From RZZS01 sp964491785 (GTDB taxonomy: Bacteria; Pseudomonadota; Alphaproteobacteria; Micavibrionales; Micavibrionaceae): 64,000 nucleotides of DNA. The notes under the pieces are model-generated. The model made no database searches and was not told the origin of the DNA. It was given only the letters and a program-made list of their open reading frames with translations. The position numbers were made by a program, and so were the translations under genes. Shown here one piece after another: positions 1 through 8,442 of the stretch (the stretch's first letter is position 1; every line of letters starts with the position of its first letter). The DNA lies in assembly GCA_964491785.1 (NCBI GenBank), contig CAZBGS010000001.1, positions 1 through 64,000 of the forward strand, written 5' to 3'.

Positions 1-35
1 GAGGGATTTTCGGAGTCAGGAAATCCACCACCTTG

Positions 36-105
36 CCCCTCACCCGGCTTCAGCTAATCCCTCTTCAAGGGATAAGCTTGCGCTTCCCTCTCCCCACGGG
101 AGAGG
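36..105. repeat. Extragenic palindromic repeat element
   Basis: C-rich intergenic stretch beside the 3' end of treY. It holds two perfect hairpins: ATCCCT/AGGGAT (57-62 with 68-73, loop 5) and CCTCTCCC/GGGAGAGG (87-94 with 98-105, loop 3). The left part reads CCCCTCACCCGGC, a wording typical of dispersed REP-like repeats in many proteobacteria. No second copy was seen in this window, so the repeat identity rests on style and on the paired hairpins. It could also act as a transcription stop for treY. Confidence 0.5.
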
Positions 106-138
106 AATTCGATTGATTCATCTTAAGCGAAAATCGCT

Positions 139-2886
139 CTAGAGTTCGGGCGGAGGCGGTGAGTCTTGCGACTTTTTCTTCTCCGCTATCAGTTGAACTA
201 CCGGGAAGTCGCCGAATGCTTCGTGGAGATTAATTTCTCCGTCTTTACCTGTCTGAACTTGTTTGCCTGTGAATATATTCCTTAGTGTCGTTCTTGCAGG
301 CAAAGGGGTGGAGATTGCGGCGCTTTGACTAAAAGCCGGGGAACAATCAAGAGGTTCGCGGCGGTTCAGATCGTAAGCTATCATACGCGGCACGATGCTG
401 ATTGAGACAGCATTTTCGTTTTCACGCATCAGGCCGAGGATCTTGCCGGGGTCGCAATCAGTGGCCTCGACGAGGGGAATATAGATACCTGTAGTGAAAA
501 GTTCCGGGTTCTCCTTGCGGGCACGCAGGGCCTTTTGCGTTATATATAGCTTGATCGCTCCGGTTTGCCAGTCGTTTTGCAGATCGCATGTCTGTGGCGG
601 TTCGACAGCCCATTCATGCAGCAGGGTTTCCCGCTTCTGAAAATCGACTGCACGCCTGTTATCGGGATCCACAAGGCTCGTGTCCCAGAACTCGGTGCCC
701 TGATAGATTACCGGGATACCAGGAGATGATATCTTCAATACCTGTTGAGAGAGGCTGTAGACCGCCGCGATATGCGAGATTTTCTCCTGGAAGTCGACCA
801 TGGAATTGAAAAAGCGGTTATCGTCAAAAATCCGGTCTATAAAGTCATTAAATCCTTTTTCATAGGCATTTTGATGATCTTCCCAAACCACCCAGGAATC
901 ATATTCCTTGGCCTCGGAGACGGCTTTATGAAGATATTGTTTGATTCTGGCTTTGTATTCTTCGATGCTTTCACTTTTCCTTGAAAGCAGGTCTTGCGGC
1001 CATGAGGCGACGAGGGTCTGATAGATCAGATATTCGAACTTGCCTCTGGGAACGGTGATGCCGCTGCCGTCGGGCAGAGTTATATCGCTTTTGTGTTTCC
1101 GGTTATTTTCCATCCAGGTCTGAACCAGAAACTTCCATTCGTCGGCGACCTGGCTGAGAACGTTGATCCTCATGCGCGAGTCTTCGCTTCGCTTGGTGTC
1201 ATGGGTGGTCGTATCCAGCATGGTGTAAGGAGAATGCTGCTGTCGGTACCGGTTGGCTGCATGGAATTCTTCCGGAGTTACGCCGAAATGCATCGGGTCG
1301 CCGCCGACTTCATTCAGGGAAGTCAAACGGAAGTGAAGGTAAAAAGATGTATCTTCCAAACCTTTGGCCATGATCGGCCCCGAATATTGCTGGAAAATCT
1401 GTCCGAATTCCCTGATCGATTTTTCGAGTTCCGCGGATGGTTCCTGAATCCTGTCCATAAACGACCGATCCATCACGCTTACCAGAAAGTCGATGGCTTC
1501 TGCCGGGAGAGGAGGGTTGATGATTGCCTTCGCATTGGCAGCGGCCTGATTTAGAATGCTTTTGTCCTCGTCGCTTACCGGGGCGTCTTCCTGGATATAA
1601 GTGCGGTATACGGGCATGCCTATAAGCATGCGTTCGACGGCGTGGCGCAAGTCGTGCCGGGTATAGTCACATGTATCCGGAACCTGCTGCGCGATGTCGA
1701 AAAGGCTTTCCGTGATCAGCTCCAGTTCTTGTGCGAATTGATGGTTGATTACAAGTCTCTTTGATTCTTCAAGAATTTTGCCGAAGCTTCTCGGGTCGCC
1801 CGAGATATGGTCATAAAATCCGGTCAGAGCTTCTTCGGAGGATTTATCCACGAAGAGGCCCGATACCTGGTTCAGGAACGGGTAGCCGGTATCGCCAAGA
1901 GTTGGCCAACTTTCACGAATTTTTTCTTTGCCTTCCAGTATCTTTTCTATCCATACCGGGTAAGCTTCAGGTTTTCCTGTCGCTTCACGGATGGCTTTCT
2001 GAAGGTTGTCGAGATAGCCGCCTGGATCGCGGAGGCCGTCGGGGTGATCTATGCGTAGACCATCAATTATCCCGCTTGCGATAAGCGAGAGGATCATTTC
2101 ATGAGATTCATTAAAAACATCCGGATCTTCCTGGCGAACGCCGACAAGACCGTTAATGTCGAAAAAGCGGCGATAGTTACCCTTGCCAAACCCACTTCGC
2201 CAGTATGCCAAAATGTAATTTTGTTTTGACAAGAGATTATCGAGTTCCTTTGAATTGGACGGTTTATTAAAGTGGTCGACAATCTCCAGAGACGTTTTGC
2301 CTAGGAATTCTTTTTTTATCCAGCTTATGGATTTTTCCGAGACGGGGAATCTTTGGTCGTAATAATTCAGGGTAAAATCACCATTATCTCCGAGCACAAG
2401 TTTAATCTCGTTATTTTTAAGTATATTGCCCCGGTGATCTCCGAGGACCGGGAGAAGAACGCGACCTTTGTGTTTTGTCCAATTAATATCAAAGTAGCTT
2501 GCGTAATGGCTGTCCATACCGTTTTTTAAAACATCACGCCAGCGGGTGTTTTCATAGCTGGTTGCCATATGGTTGGGCACGATATCCCAAACCAGTTTCA
2601 TGTTCCGATCCTTCAGGATCCCCGATAACATAAGCAAGTTGTCCATGCTGCCCCGGCCAGGGTCGATTTTATTGGGATCAGTCCCATCATAGCCATGCGA
2701 TGATTCCTTTACCGATTTGGAAAGCGGCGAGGCGTAAATTCCATCAGCGCCAAGACTTTCCAGATAACTTAACAGAGTTATTGCTCCGGCGAGCGGGAAG
2801 CTGTCTCTGAACTGAAATCTGTAGAGGCTGGAAGGTAGCTGATATTCAGGTTCGGTGGAACCTGTGTTCTGGATCACATCGCTCAT
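139..2886 (-). CDS. treY: Malto-oligosyltrehalose synthase (TreY)
   Basis: GH13-family enzyme that converts the reducing-end linkage of maltodextrins to an alpha,alpha-1,1 bond, the first step of the TreY/TreZ trehalose pathway in the cytoplasm. The 915-residue product has the expected regions: LVWDIVPNHMA (region I), GLRIDHPDGL with the nucleophile Asp (region II), WIEKIL with the acid/base Glu (region III), and THDTKRSED (region IV). An insert-rich middle and a length near 900 are normal for TreY. The partner treZ is not in the window; it may lie beyond the left edge, downstream on the same strand. The gene is divergent from the L,D-transpeptidase gene across about 225 bp. Confidence 0.93.
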   Translation of the reverse strand: MSDVIQNTGSTEPEYQLPSSLYRFQFRDSFPLAGAITLLSYLESLGADGIYASPLSKSVKESSHGYDGTDPNKIDPGRGSMDNLLMLSGILKDRNMKLVWDIVPNHMATSYENTRWRDVLKNGMDSHYASYFDINWTKHKGRVLLPVLGDHRGNILKNNEIKLVLGDNGDFTLNYYDQRFPVSEKSISWIKKEFLGKTSLEIVDHFNKPSNSKELDNLLSKQNYILAYWRSGFGKGNYRRFFDINGLVGVRQEDPDVFNESHEMILSLIASGIIDGLRIDHPDGLRDPGGYLDNLQKAIREATGKPEAYPVWIEKILEGKEKIRESWPTLGDTGYPFLNQVSGLFVDKSSEEALTGFYDHISGDPRSFGKILEESKRLVINHQFAQELELITESLFDIAQQVPDTCDYTRHDLRHAVERMLIGMPVYRTYIQEDAPVSDEDKSILNQAAANAKAIINPPLPAEAIDFLVSVMDRSFMDRIQEPSAELEKSIREFGQIFQQYSGPIMAKGLEDTSFYLHFRLTSLNEVGGDPMHFGVTPEEFHAANRYRQQHSPYTMLDTTTHDTKRSEDSRMRINVLSQVADEWKFLVQTWMENNRKHKSDITLPDGSGITVPRGKFEYLIYQTLVASWPQDLLSRKSESIEEYKARIKQYLHKAVSEAKEYDSWVVWEDHQNAYEKGFNDFIDRIFDDNRFFNSMVDFQEKISHIAAVYSLSQQVLKISSPGIPVIYQGTEFWDTSLVDPDNRRAVDFQKRETLLHEWAVEPPQTCDLQNDWQTGAIKLYITQKALRARKENPELFTTGIYIPLVEATDCDPGKILGLMRENENAVSISIVPRMIAYDLNRREPLDCSPAFSQSAAISTPLPARTTLRNIFTGKQVQTGKDGEINLHEAFGDFPVVQLIAEKKKSQDSPPPPEL

Positions 2887-3111
2887 ATTATCACCATGCC
2901 GTTTTAGAATTATGACAACAATAAACTATTTTTTTACTGATAGGAAGAGAAAATGAAGGTAGGTTCTTGCCGTTTTTTCAGGCGACTAGCCTTTTATCAT
3001 CACAGATATATATTTTTTTATAGTTATTTTTCAGAACTCTATTTGCGCTAATTTTTCTTTAAGTAATTGTTGCAACAATCGGGCTGTAACGTTTCGCCAT
3101 TAGGTGCCAAC

Positions 3112-4842
3112 ATGTTCACAGTCGTCAATAAAAAACACATAATAATAGGTATTTTGGCCGGTTTAATGTGCCTGCTTCCGGCGGGAGCGTCGCTCGCTCA
3201 GCAAGGAGCGGCAGGGATCGTCGTCCCGGAAGGGCCGGGAAGAATGCTCGAAGCTTCGCTGGGCAAGGCAATGTCAGCAGGACATTATGACGGCATTCGT
3301 TTTGCTGATGGCAGGGCGATGCAGGTTTTCTATTCCGAAAGGGGGTATCAGTTATTCTGGCTTGGTGATGGCGGTCTTAACAAGAAGGCGCATGCGTTGA
3401 TCAGTGTGCTGCAGGAGTCCTGGACGCATGGATTGAATCCTGAAAAGTATCATCTTGCTGCTATCGAAAAGCATCTGGGCAGAGGTATGGTCAAGAATAA
3501 CGCCACGCTTGAAATAATGCTTACAGATGCCGCTGTGCGTTATGCCCGCGATCTGAGCGGCATGAGGATAGATCCGGCAACTATCAAGCAGGAACGCGAG
3601 TTTTGGAAGCAGCCGGAAGAAGCCGGAGTTATTCTTGCATCTCTGGCTGGATCGGGTGACATAGCTGGTACGCTAGAAGCTTTTGCGCCTCAGGATAAAT
3701 TGTATCAATCGCTTCGCGCAGAGCTGATCAGGCTCGGCAGTTCGCCGGAGATGGATTTTTCTCATATTTTGCCATTGGAGTTTGGCAAAGCTTTCTTATT
3801 TCCCGGAGAAAGAAGCAGGAACGTGCCAAAACTCAGGGTTCGTCTTGGATTGCCGCCATCGGACAACCATTTATATGACGATGATCTGGCGCAGGCCGTG
3901 GTGGCGTTTCAGAGATCAAACAACCTTGAGCCAGACGGGATCATCGGGCCGAAAACGCTGGATCTTCTGAACCAGTCCAATCAGAAAAAAATGCTTCAGA
4001 TTATCGCCAATCTTGAGCGTTTGCGCTGGCTGGATCGTGAACTTCCAAAAAGGTACATACTGGTCAACACTGCATCGCAAATGCTCTGGGCCGTGGAAAA
4101 TGGCAAGGTAGAACTGGAGATGAAAGTCATTAACGGCAAGCCTGCGCGGAGAACCAAGGAATTCAAGACTGAAATTACCGGAATCCGGTTCAATCCGGAC
4201 TGGACGGTGCCTCCGGGGATCAAGCGCTATGATATCTGGCCGAAGGTGAAGGAAAATCCCGGATATCTGCATGAGAAAGGAATCGAGGTTATCAAGGGAA
4301 GGGGCAAGGAAGCGATCAGGCTCGATCCTCACTCGATAGACTGGAACAGGATTTCACCCAAAGAGTTGCAGGAGTTGCGTTTGATCGGATATCCCGGAAA
4401 GACCAACCCTCTCGGTTATGTCCGTGTGCTTATGCCCAACAAATTCGATATGTATCTGCATGACACCAACCATCCGGAACTATTCGAAAAGCAGGACAGG
4501 ACGCAAAGTTCGGGTTGCATCCGGATCGAGCGTCCACATGACATAGCCCAGTTTGTCCTTAAACATAACAAGGACTGGGAGAAGAAGATGATCGGGGAGA
4601 TCATCGCCACCGGCAAGACGACAGAAGTCAAGGCCGAGGCAAAGATGCCGGTTTATATCATTCATCAGACGGCATGGCTCGATTCCCGGGGGGGAATTGT
4701 GTTCGGAGCGGATATTTACAAGCGCGATAAAGACCTTATCGATGTTCTCAAGAACATCAATGGCTACGTCTTGCCGATACCGGAATTTGCAGCCGCTATC
4801 GCAAAGCCAAAAACGGTTGCTTCTAAGAGCTTGATTCCGTAA
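3112..4842 (+). CDS. ldtD: L,D-transpeptidase, YcbB/LdtD type
   Basis: Periplasmic enzyme that forms 3-3 (mDAP-mDAP) cross-links in peptidoglycan. The product has an N-terminal signal sequence ending near GASLAQQ, a scaffold domain, a peptidoglycan-binding repeat (VVAFQRSNNLEPDGIIGPKT) and a YkuD catalytic domain. The catalytic motif is HDTNHP...SSGCIRIERP with the active Cys. I chose the ATG at 3112 (576 residues) over the upstream TTG at 3067 because it sits directly before the signal peptide. The size matches YcbB-type proteins. The next gene encodes a MepK-like hydrolase, as in the ycbB-ycbK pair of enterobacteria, so the two probably build and trim the same cross-links. Confidence 0.92.
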   Translation: MFTVVNKKHIIIGILAGLMCLLPAGASLAQQGAAGIVVPEGPGRMLEASLGKAMSAGHYDGIRFADGRAMQVFYSERGYQLFWLGDGGLNKKAHALISVLQESWTHGLNPEKYHLAAIEKHLGRGMVKNNATLEIMLTDAAVRYARDLSGMRIDPATIKQEREFWKQPEEAGVILASLAGSGDIAGTLEAFAPQDKLYQSLRAELIRLGSSPEMDFSHILPLEFGKAFLFPGERSRNVPKLRVRLGLPPSDNHLYDDDLAQAVVAFQRSNNLEPDGIIGPKTLDLLNQSNQKKMLQIIANLERLRWLDRELPKRYILVNTASQMLWAVENGKVELEMKVINGKPARRTKEFKTEITGIRFNPDWTVPPGIKRYDIWPKVKENPGYLHEKGIEVIKGRGKEAIRLDPHSIDWNRISPKELQELRLIGYPGKTNPLGYVRVLMPNKFDMYLHDTNHPELFEKQDRTQSSGCIRIERPHDIAQFVLKHNKDWEKKMIGEIIATGKTTEVKAEAKMPVYIIHQTAWLDSRGGIVFGADIYKRDKDLIDVLKNINGYVLPIPEFAAAIAKPKTVASKSLIP

Positions 4843-4951
4843 GGTAAATACAAAAATAGCCATATGGGCATTTGACATCTTCGTTATTTCTGCTAAGTAT
4901 TCCAACCGTGCTGGAATTTAGGCATTAACAAAACGGAATGGATTATTTCAC

Positions 4952-5521
4952 ATGGAACCGTTGCGATCTGAGCAAAGCACAGACAGCGCGCGCCGTGATT
5001 TTTTAAAGAAAAGTCTGTTTGTAACAGTCGGGCTTGTCACAAGTCCGGCAATTATCAATCCGGCTTTTGCAAGTTACGGCGCCTATAACCTTTCTTTTAG
5101 AAATGCGCATACCGGGGAGAGTTTTACCGGCGTGTACCGTGTAGGCGACAAGTATCTGCCCGAGGCTTTCAGGCAGATAAATTACGTTCTGCGCGATTTC
5201 CGAACCGGCGATGTCAAAATGATAGATCCGCATTTGCTTGACATGATGTACTGGATACATTTTCAAAGCGGATCAGCGCGGCCTTTCGAGGTGATTTCCG
5301 GATACCGCAGTCCAAAGACCAACGCGATGCTGCGAAGCGCCAGTGGTGGAGTTGCCAAAAGCTCCTTGCATATGGAAGGGCGGGCGGTAGACTTGAGGCT
5401 GGGTGATACCAAACTTTCAAAGTTGCGCGGAATTGCCATCAGCATGAAAACCGGCGGCGTCGGTTATTATCCCAAAAGCAATTTTCTGCACGTCGATACC
5501 GGCAAAGTCCGGCAGTGGTAG
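4952..5521 (+). CDS. mepK: MepK/YcbK-like murein endopeptidase (DUF882, M15 fold)
   Basis: Predicted exported zinc peptidase. A twin-arginine signal (SARRDFLKK followed by a hydrophobic stretch and an AFA cleavage site) occupies residues 12-41. The catalytic domain carries SLHMEGRAVD, with His and Asp metal ligands, and a second metal-binding His in FLHVDTG. Enterobacterial MepK (YcbK) cleaves 3-3 cross-links made by L,D-transpeptidases. Placement directly after an LdtD-type gene supports the same role here. The length of 189 residues is typical of the family. The function is inferred from family and context. Confidence 0.88.
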   Translation: MEPLRSEQSTDSARRDFLKKSLFVTVGLVTSPAIINPAFASYGAYNLSFRNAHTGESFTGVYRVGDKYLPEAFRQINYVLRDFRTGDVKMIDPHLLDMMYWIHFQSGSARPFEVISGYRSPKTNAMLRSASGGVAKSSLHMEGRAVDLRLGDTKLSKLRGIAISMKTGGVGYYPKSNFLHVDTGKVRQW

Positions 5522-5530
5522 AGTAAATCA

Positions 5531-6037
5531 ATGATACTGATTGGCCTCGGGGCAAATCTTTCCGGGAAGTTCGGTTCTCCGGAACAGATGCTGCTCAAGG
5601 CCATGGAAGCCGTTGAGGCCAATGGCGATATCAGGATCGTTCGTCGTTCCAGCATATGGATAAGTTCTCCTGTGCCTGCTTCTGACCAGCCGTGGTACCG
5701 GAACGCGGTAGCGCAGGTTGATACCGATCTGGGGCCGGAAGAGCTGCTAGATGCCTTGCAGGCCATAGAAAGTGATTTCGGGCGCGTCAGAAGCGTTTGC
5801 AATGCCCCGAGAGTTATCGACCTCGATCTTCTGGCGTATAACGAGGATATCATACATTCAGAGTTTCTCGACCTTCCGCATCCCAGAATGCATGAGAGGG
5901 CTTTCGTGTTGCTGCCGCTCAGCGAGATTGCTCCGGAGTGGCGTCATCCTAAGTCCGGAAGGGCGCTGCGAGAACTTATCGCAGAGCTTTCAGTCGAACA
6001 GAAGGTGGAGCCTTTGCTGAAATTCAATCCCGGGTGA
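5531..6037 (+). CDS. folK: 2-amino-4-hydroxy-6-hydroxymethyldihydropteridine pyrophosphokinase
   Basis: Transfers pyrophosphate from ATP to hydroxymethyldihydropterin, the step before dihydropteroate synthase in folate synthesis. Diagnostic HPPK motifs are visible: the N-terminal GLGANLSG, RVIDLDLLAY with the catalytic Asp pair that binds Mg-ATP, and LPHPRMHERAFVLLPL. The length of 168 residues is normal. It starts 9 bp after mepK and is followed 6 bp later by folP, so mepK-folK-folP may be cotranscribed. No folB (dihydroneopterin aldolase) is adjacent. Confidence 0.95.
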   Translation: MILIGLGANLSGKFGSPEQMLLKAMEAVEANGDIRIVRRSSIWISSPVPASDQPWYRNAVAQVDTDLGPEELLDALQAIESDFGRVRSVCNAPRVIDLDLLAYNEDIIHSEFLDLPHPRMHERAFVLLPLSEIAPEWRHPKSGRALRELIAELSVEQKVEPLLKFNPG

Positions 6038-6043
6038 AAAATA

Positions 6044-6859
6044 ATGAATAATCCATTTGAGGCAGGCCCTTATCTGATGGGGATAGTTAACGTAACGCCG
6101 GATAGCTTCTCTGATGGTGGTGAATATGCAGATCAAAAGAGAGCAATTGCACATGCCATTGATTTATGTGAACAAGGCGCTGATATAATCGACATCGGAG
6201 GGGAGTCGACGCGACCGGGAGCCAAGTCTGTCAGCGTGCAAGAAGAGATCGATCGGGTGTGCCCGGTTATCGAAGGGGTAAAAGACCACGCTAAATGGGT
6301 TTCTATCGACTCTCGCAACACCGAAACCATGGCGGAGGCTGTTCGATGCGGGGCGAACATTATCAATGATGTGAATTCATTGCGTGATAATGGGGCTATT
6401 GCACTTGCGGCCAGAAAAGGCGTTTATGTCTGCCTGATGCATATGCTTGGCGAGCCGGGAACCATGCAGAAGAATCCACAATATAACAATGTGGTGAATG
6501 AAATATTTGATTTCCTTGATGAAAGGATTTCTGACTGTGTGGCAGGGGGTATAAGCAAATCACACATCATAGTGGATCCGGGAATCGGATTTGGAAAGAC
6601 GCTTGAGCATAACCTTGCATTAATAGGAAATATCAGCAAATTTCATGATTTGCGGGTGCCTTTGTTGCTGGGCGTTTCACGCAAGTCGTTTATAGAGAAA
6701 ATCAGCCCGAAAGCCACGGTGGATAAGCGTTTGCCGGGATCTGTCGCTGCCATGCTGTGGGCTGCGGAGCAGGGCGTGCAGATTTTCCGCGTCCATGACG
6801 TCTGGCAAGCGCGTCAGGCGCTGGACGTGTATCTAACGATTTCCAGATGCCGAAGCTAG
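6044..6859 (+). CDS. folP: Dihydropteroate synthase
   Basis: Condenses hydroxymethyldihydropterin pyrophosphate with p-aminobenzoate; the sulfonamide target. TIM-barrel signatures are clear: GIVNVTPDSFSDGG, IIDIGGESTRPGA and DPGIGFGKTLEHN, with a late Arg/Lys loop (GVSRKSFI). The 271-residue length is typical. It follows folK by 6 bp. Its last 27 bp overlap the 3' end of the convergent histidine phosphatase gene. Confidence 0.96.
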   Translation: MNNPFEAGPYLMGIVNVTPDSFSDGGEYADQKRAIAHAIDLCEQGADIIDIGGESTRPGAKSVSVQEEIDRVCPVIEGVKDHAKWVSIDSRNTETMAEAVRCGANIINDVNSLRDNGAIALAARKGVYVCLMHMLGEPGTMQKNPQYNNVVNEIFDFLDERISDCVAGGISKSHIIVDPGIGFGKTLEHNLALIGNISKFHDLRVPLLLGVSRKSFIEKISPKATVDKRLPGSVAAMLWAAEQGVQIFRVHDVWQARQALDVYLTISRCRS

Positions 6860-7528
6860 CAACGCGGCGTCCGGTTCGTCGCCTGCCTCATGATCAAGCG
6901 GCGAGAGAACGCGGTTAACCGTGCCGCATTCCATAAGGTCGTGCTGCCAGACCTTCCAGCGCGAAAGATCGCCGGTTAATACAGGCTGGAATTCATAGAG
7001 GTGGCAGTTAAGGAAACGATCGAAATTGAAGCCGAAGATGCCTGCTACGGCCCGCATGACCCCGCCGTGGCAGACGAAAAGAACCGGGCCTTCGTGACCT
7101 GAGCAATGGCGGCGGACGCAGTTAGAGACCCGCTTGCGGAACGAGGCGTGGCTTTCGCCGCCAGGCGGATCGACGCCTTCAAGATAAAGTTCTAGGGAGA
7201 TCCGGTAATTGGTTCCTTCCCATTCGCCGACAAAGATTTCCGATATATCCTTATCCTCGATCATCGGCAGGTTCAGCGAACGATTGATGGTCAGAGCGGT
7301 GTCTCTGGCGCGGTCAAGGTGACTGTGAACAATTATTTTCGGAGCTATTTCAAGGCCCTCGACAACGGTTCTAGCAAGCTCCGCCTGCCGCCTGCCCAGT
7401 TCGGAGAGCGGCGAATTCATCTGGCCCGCCATGATTTCGGCGGCGTTGGCCTCGGTCTGGCCATGGCGGATCATGTAAAAGCCGCATGAGGGCAGTAATT
7501 CCCCAGCCAGCGGAGCTGTTTTTTTCAT
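6833..7528 (-). CDS. Histidine phosphatase family protein (PhoE/GpmB-like)
   Basis: Branch-1 histidine phosphatase superfamily member of 231 residues. The N-terminal catalytic RHG motif (YMIRHGQTEANAAE) supplies the phosphorylated His, and LSELGRRQAELA, GEWEGTNY and VCHGGVMRAVAG complete the fold. Substrates of this family range from phosphoglycerate to alpha-ribazole phosphate and sugar phosphates, so no specific role can be given. It is convergent with folP (27 bp overlap) and divergent from recO with a very short spacer. Confidence 0.85.
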   Translation of the reverse strand: MKKTAPLAGELLPSCGFYMIRHGQTEANAAEIMAGQMNSPLSELGRRQAELARTVVEGLEIAPKIIVHSHLDRARDTALTINRSLNLPMIEDKDISEIFVGEWEGTNYRISLELYLEGVDPPGGESHASFRKRVSNCVRRHCSGHEGPVLFVCHGGVMRAVAGIFGFNFDRFLNCHLYEFQPVLTGDLSRWKVWQHDLMECGTVNRVLSPLDHEAGDEPDAALLASASGNR

Positions 7529-7566
7529 TGTGATTTTCCCCGGTGTTTAAGGCTATACTAACTTGC

Positions 7567-8343
7567 ATGGAATTGTGGAAAGATCAAGGGATAGTGCTGT
7601 CGGCGCGTCTGCATGGCGAGAACGGGGCAGTGGTTTCCATGCTTACCGAGAGCAGGGGGAGGCACTGCGGTTATGTGCGCGGGGCGCATTCGGCAAGATT
7701 GAGGGCTTTGCTTCAGCCGGGTTCGCTGGTCAATGCCGAATGGCAGTCGCGGGTTTCGGATAGTCTCGGGAATTTCAGGCTGGAGCAGGTGCGCGATTAC
7801 GGCGCCGAGGCCGCCATGGATGCGTTGAAGCTTTCGGCGCTGATGTCGGCATGCAGTCTTTGCGATGCCGCTTTGCCGGAGCGGGAGGCTCATCCGGGGA
7901 TGTTTCACGGGCTCAAGGCTTTGCTGGATATTTTTGCCCAGGATGTATGGGGGGCCGCCTATATTTTCTGGGAGATCGCTTTGTTGCGGGAGTTGGGGTT
8001 TCGACTTGACCTGAACGCATGCGCCGGGGGAGGGAATGCGGCGAGCCTTGCCTATGTCTCGCCCAGAACCGGCAGGGCGGTAAGCAGGGAGGCGGGGGAG
8101 CCATATAAAGACAAACTGTTGCCTTTGCCGGTTTTCCTTGCTCCCGGAACGGGGCGTATGAAACAGGACGAAGCGGGGGAGGATGACGAGGAGTTGCTGA
8201 AGGGGCTGCGAATGACCGGGTATTTCCTTGAGAACTGGGTTTTTGTCCATGCAGTTCAGGGAATGCCGGAAGCGCGGCGGAGGTTTCAGGATCGTCTGGC
8301 AAGGAAGCTGGATTGTGTCTGCGGGATTGCTGCCACCGGATAA
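7567..8343 (+). CDS. recO: DNA repair protein RecO
   Basis: Recombination mediator that works with RecR (and RecF) to load RecA on SSB-coated gaps. The N-terminal OB-fold region (WKDQGIVLSARLHGENG ... RGRHCGYVRGAHS) and the C-terminal helical region are recognisable. The ATG at 7567 gives 258 residues, near the alphaproteobacterial norm of about 240-250, and starts exactly at the family N-terminus; an upstream in-frame start at 7543 only adds a short tail. The four-Cys zinc motif of some RecO proteins is not complete here. Confidence 0.88.
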   Translation: MELWKDQGIVLSARLHGENGAVVSMLTESRGRHCGYVRGAHSARLRALLQPGSLVNAEWQSRVSDSLGNFRLEQVRDYGAEAAMDALKLSALMSACSLCDAALPEREAHPGMFHGLKALLDIFAQDVWGAAYIFWEIALLRELGFRLDLNACAGGGNAASLAYVSPRTGRAVSREAGEPYKDKLLPLPVFLAPGTGRMKQDEAGEDDEELLKGLRMTGYFLENWVFVHAVQGMPEARRRFQDRLARKLDCVCGIAATG

Positions 8344-8442
8344 TCGTCTTGCGCTGCCAGTGTTTTACGTTTCATTCCTGAGACAGTAGATAACTTTCTT
8401 CGTAACTGGACTTTTCTTAAAGCCCGGTTTAAAAGGAAATTC

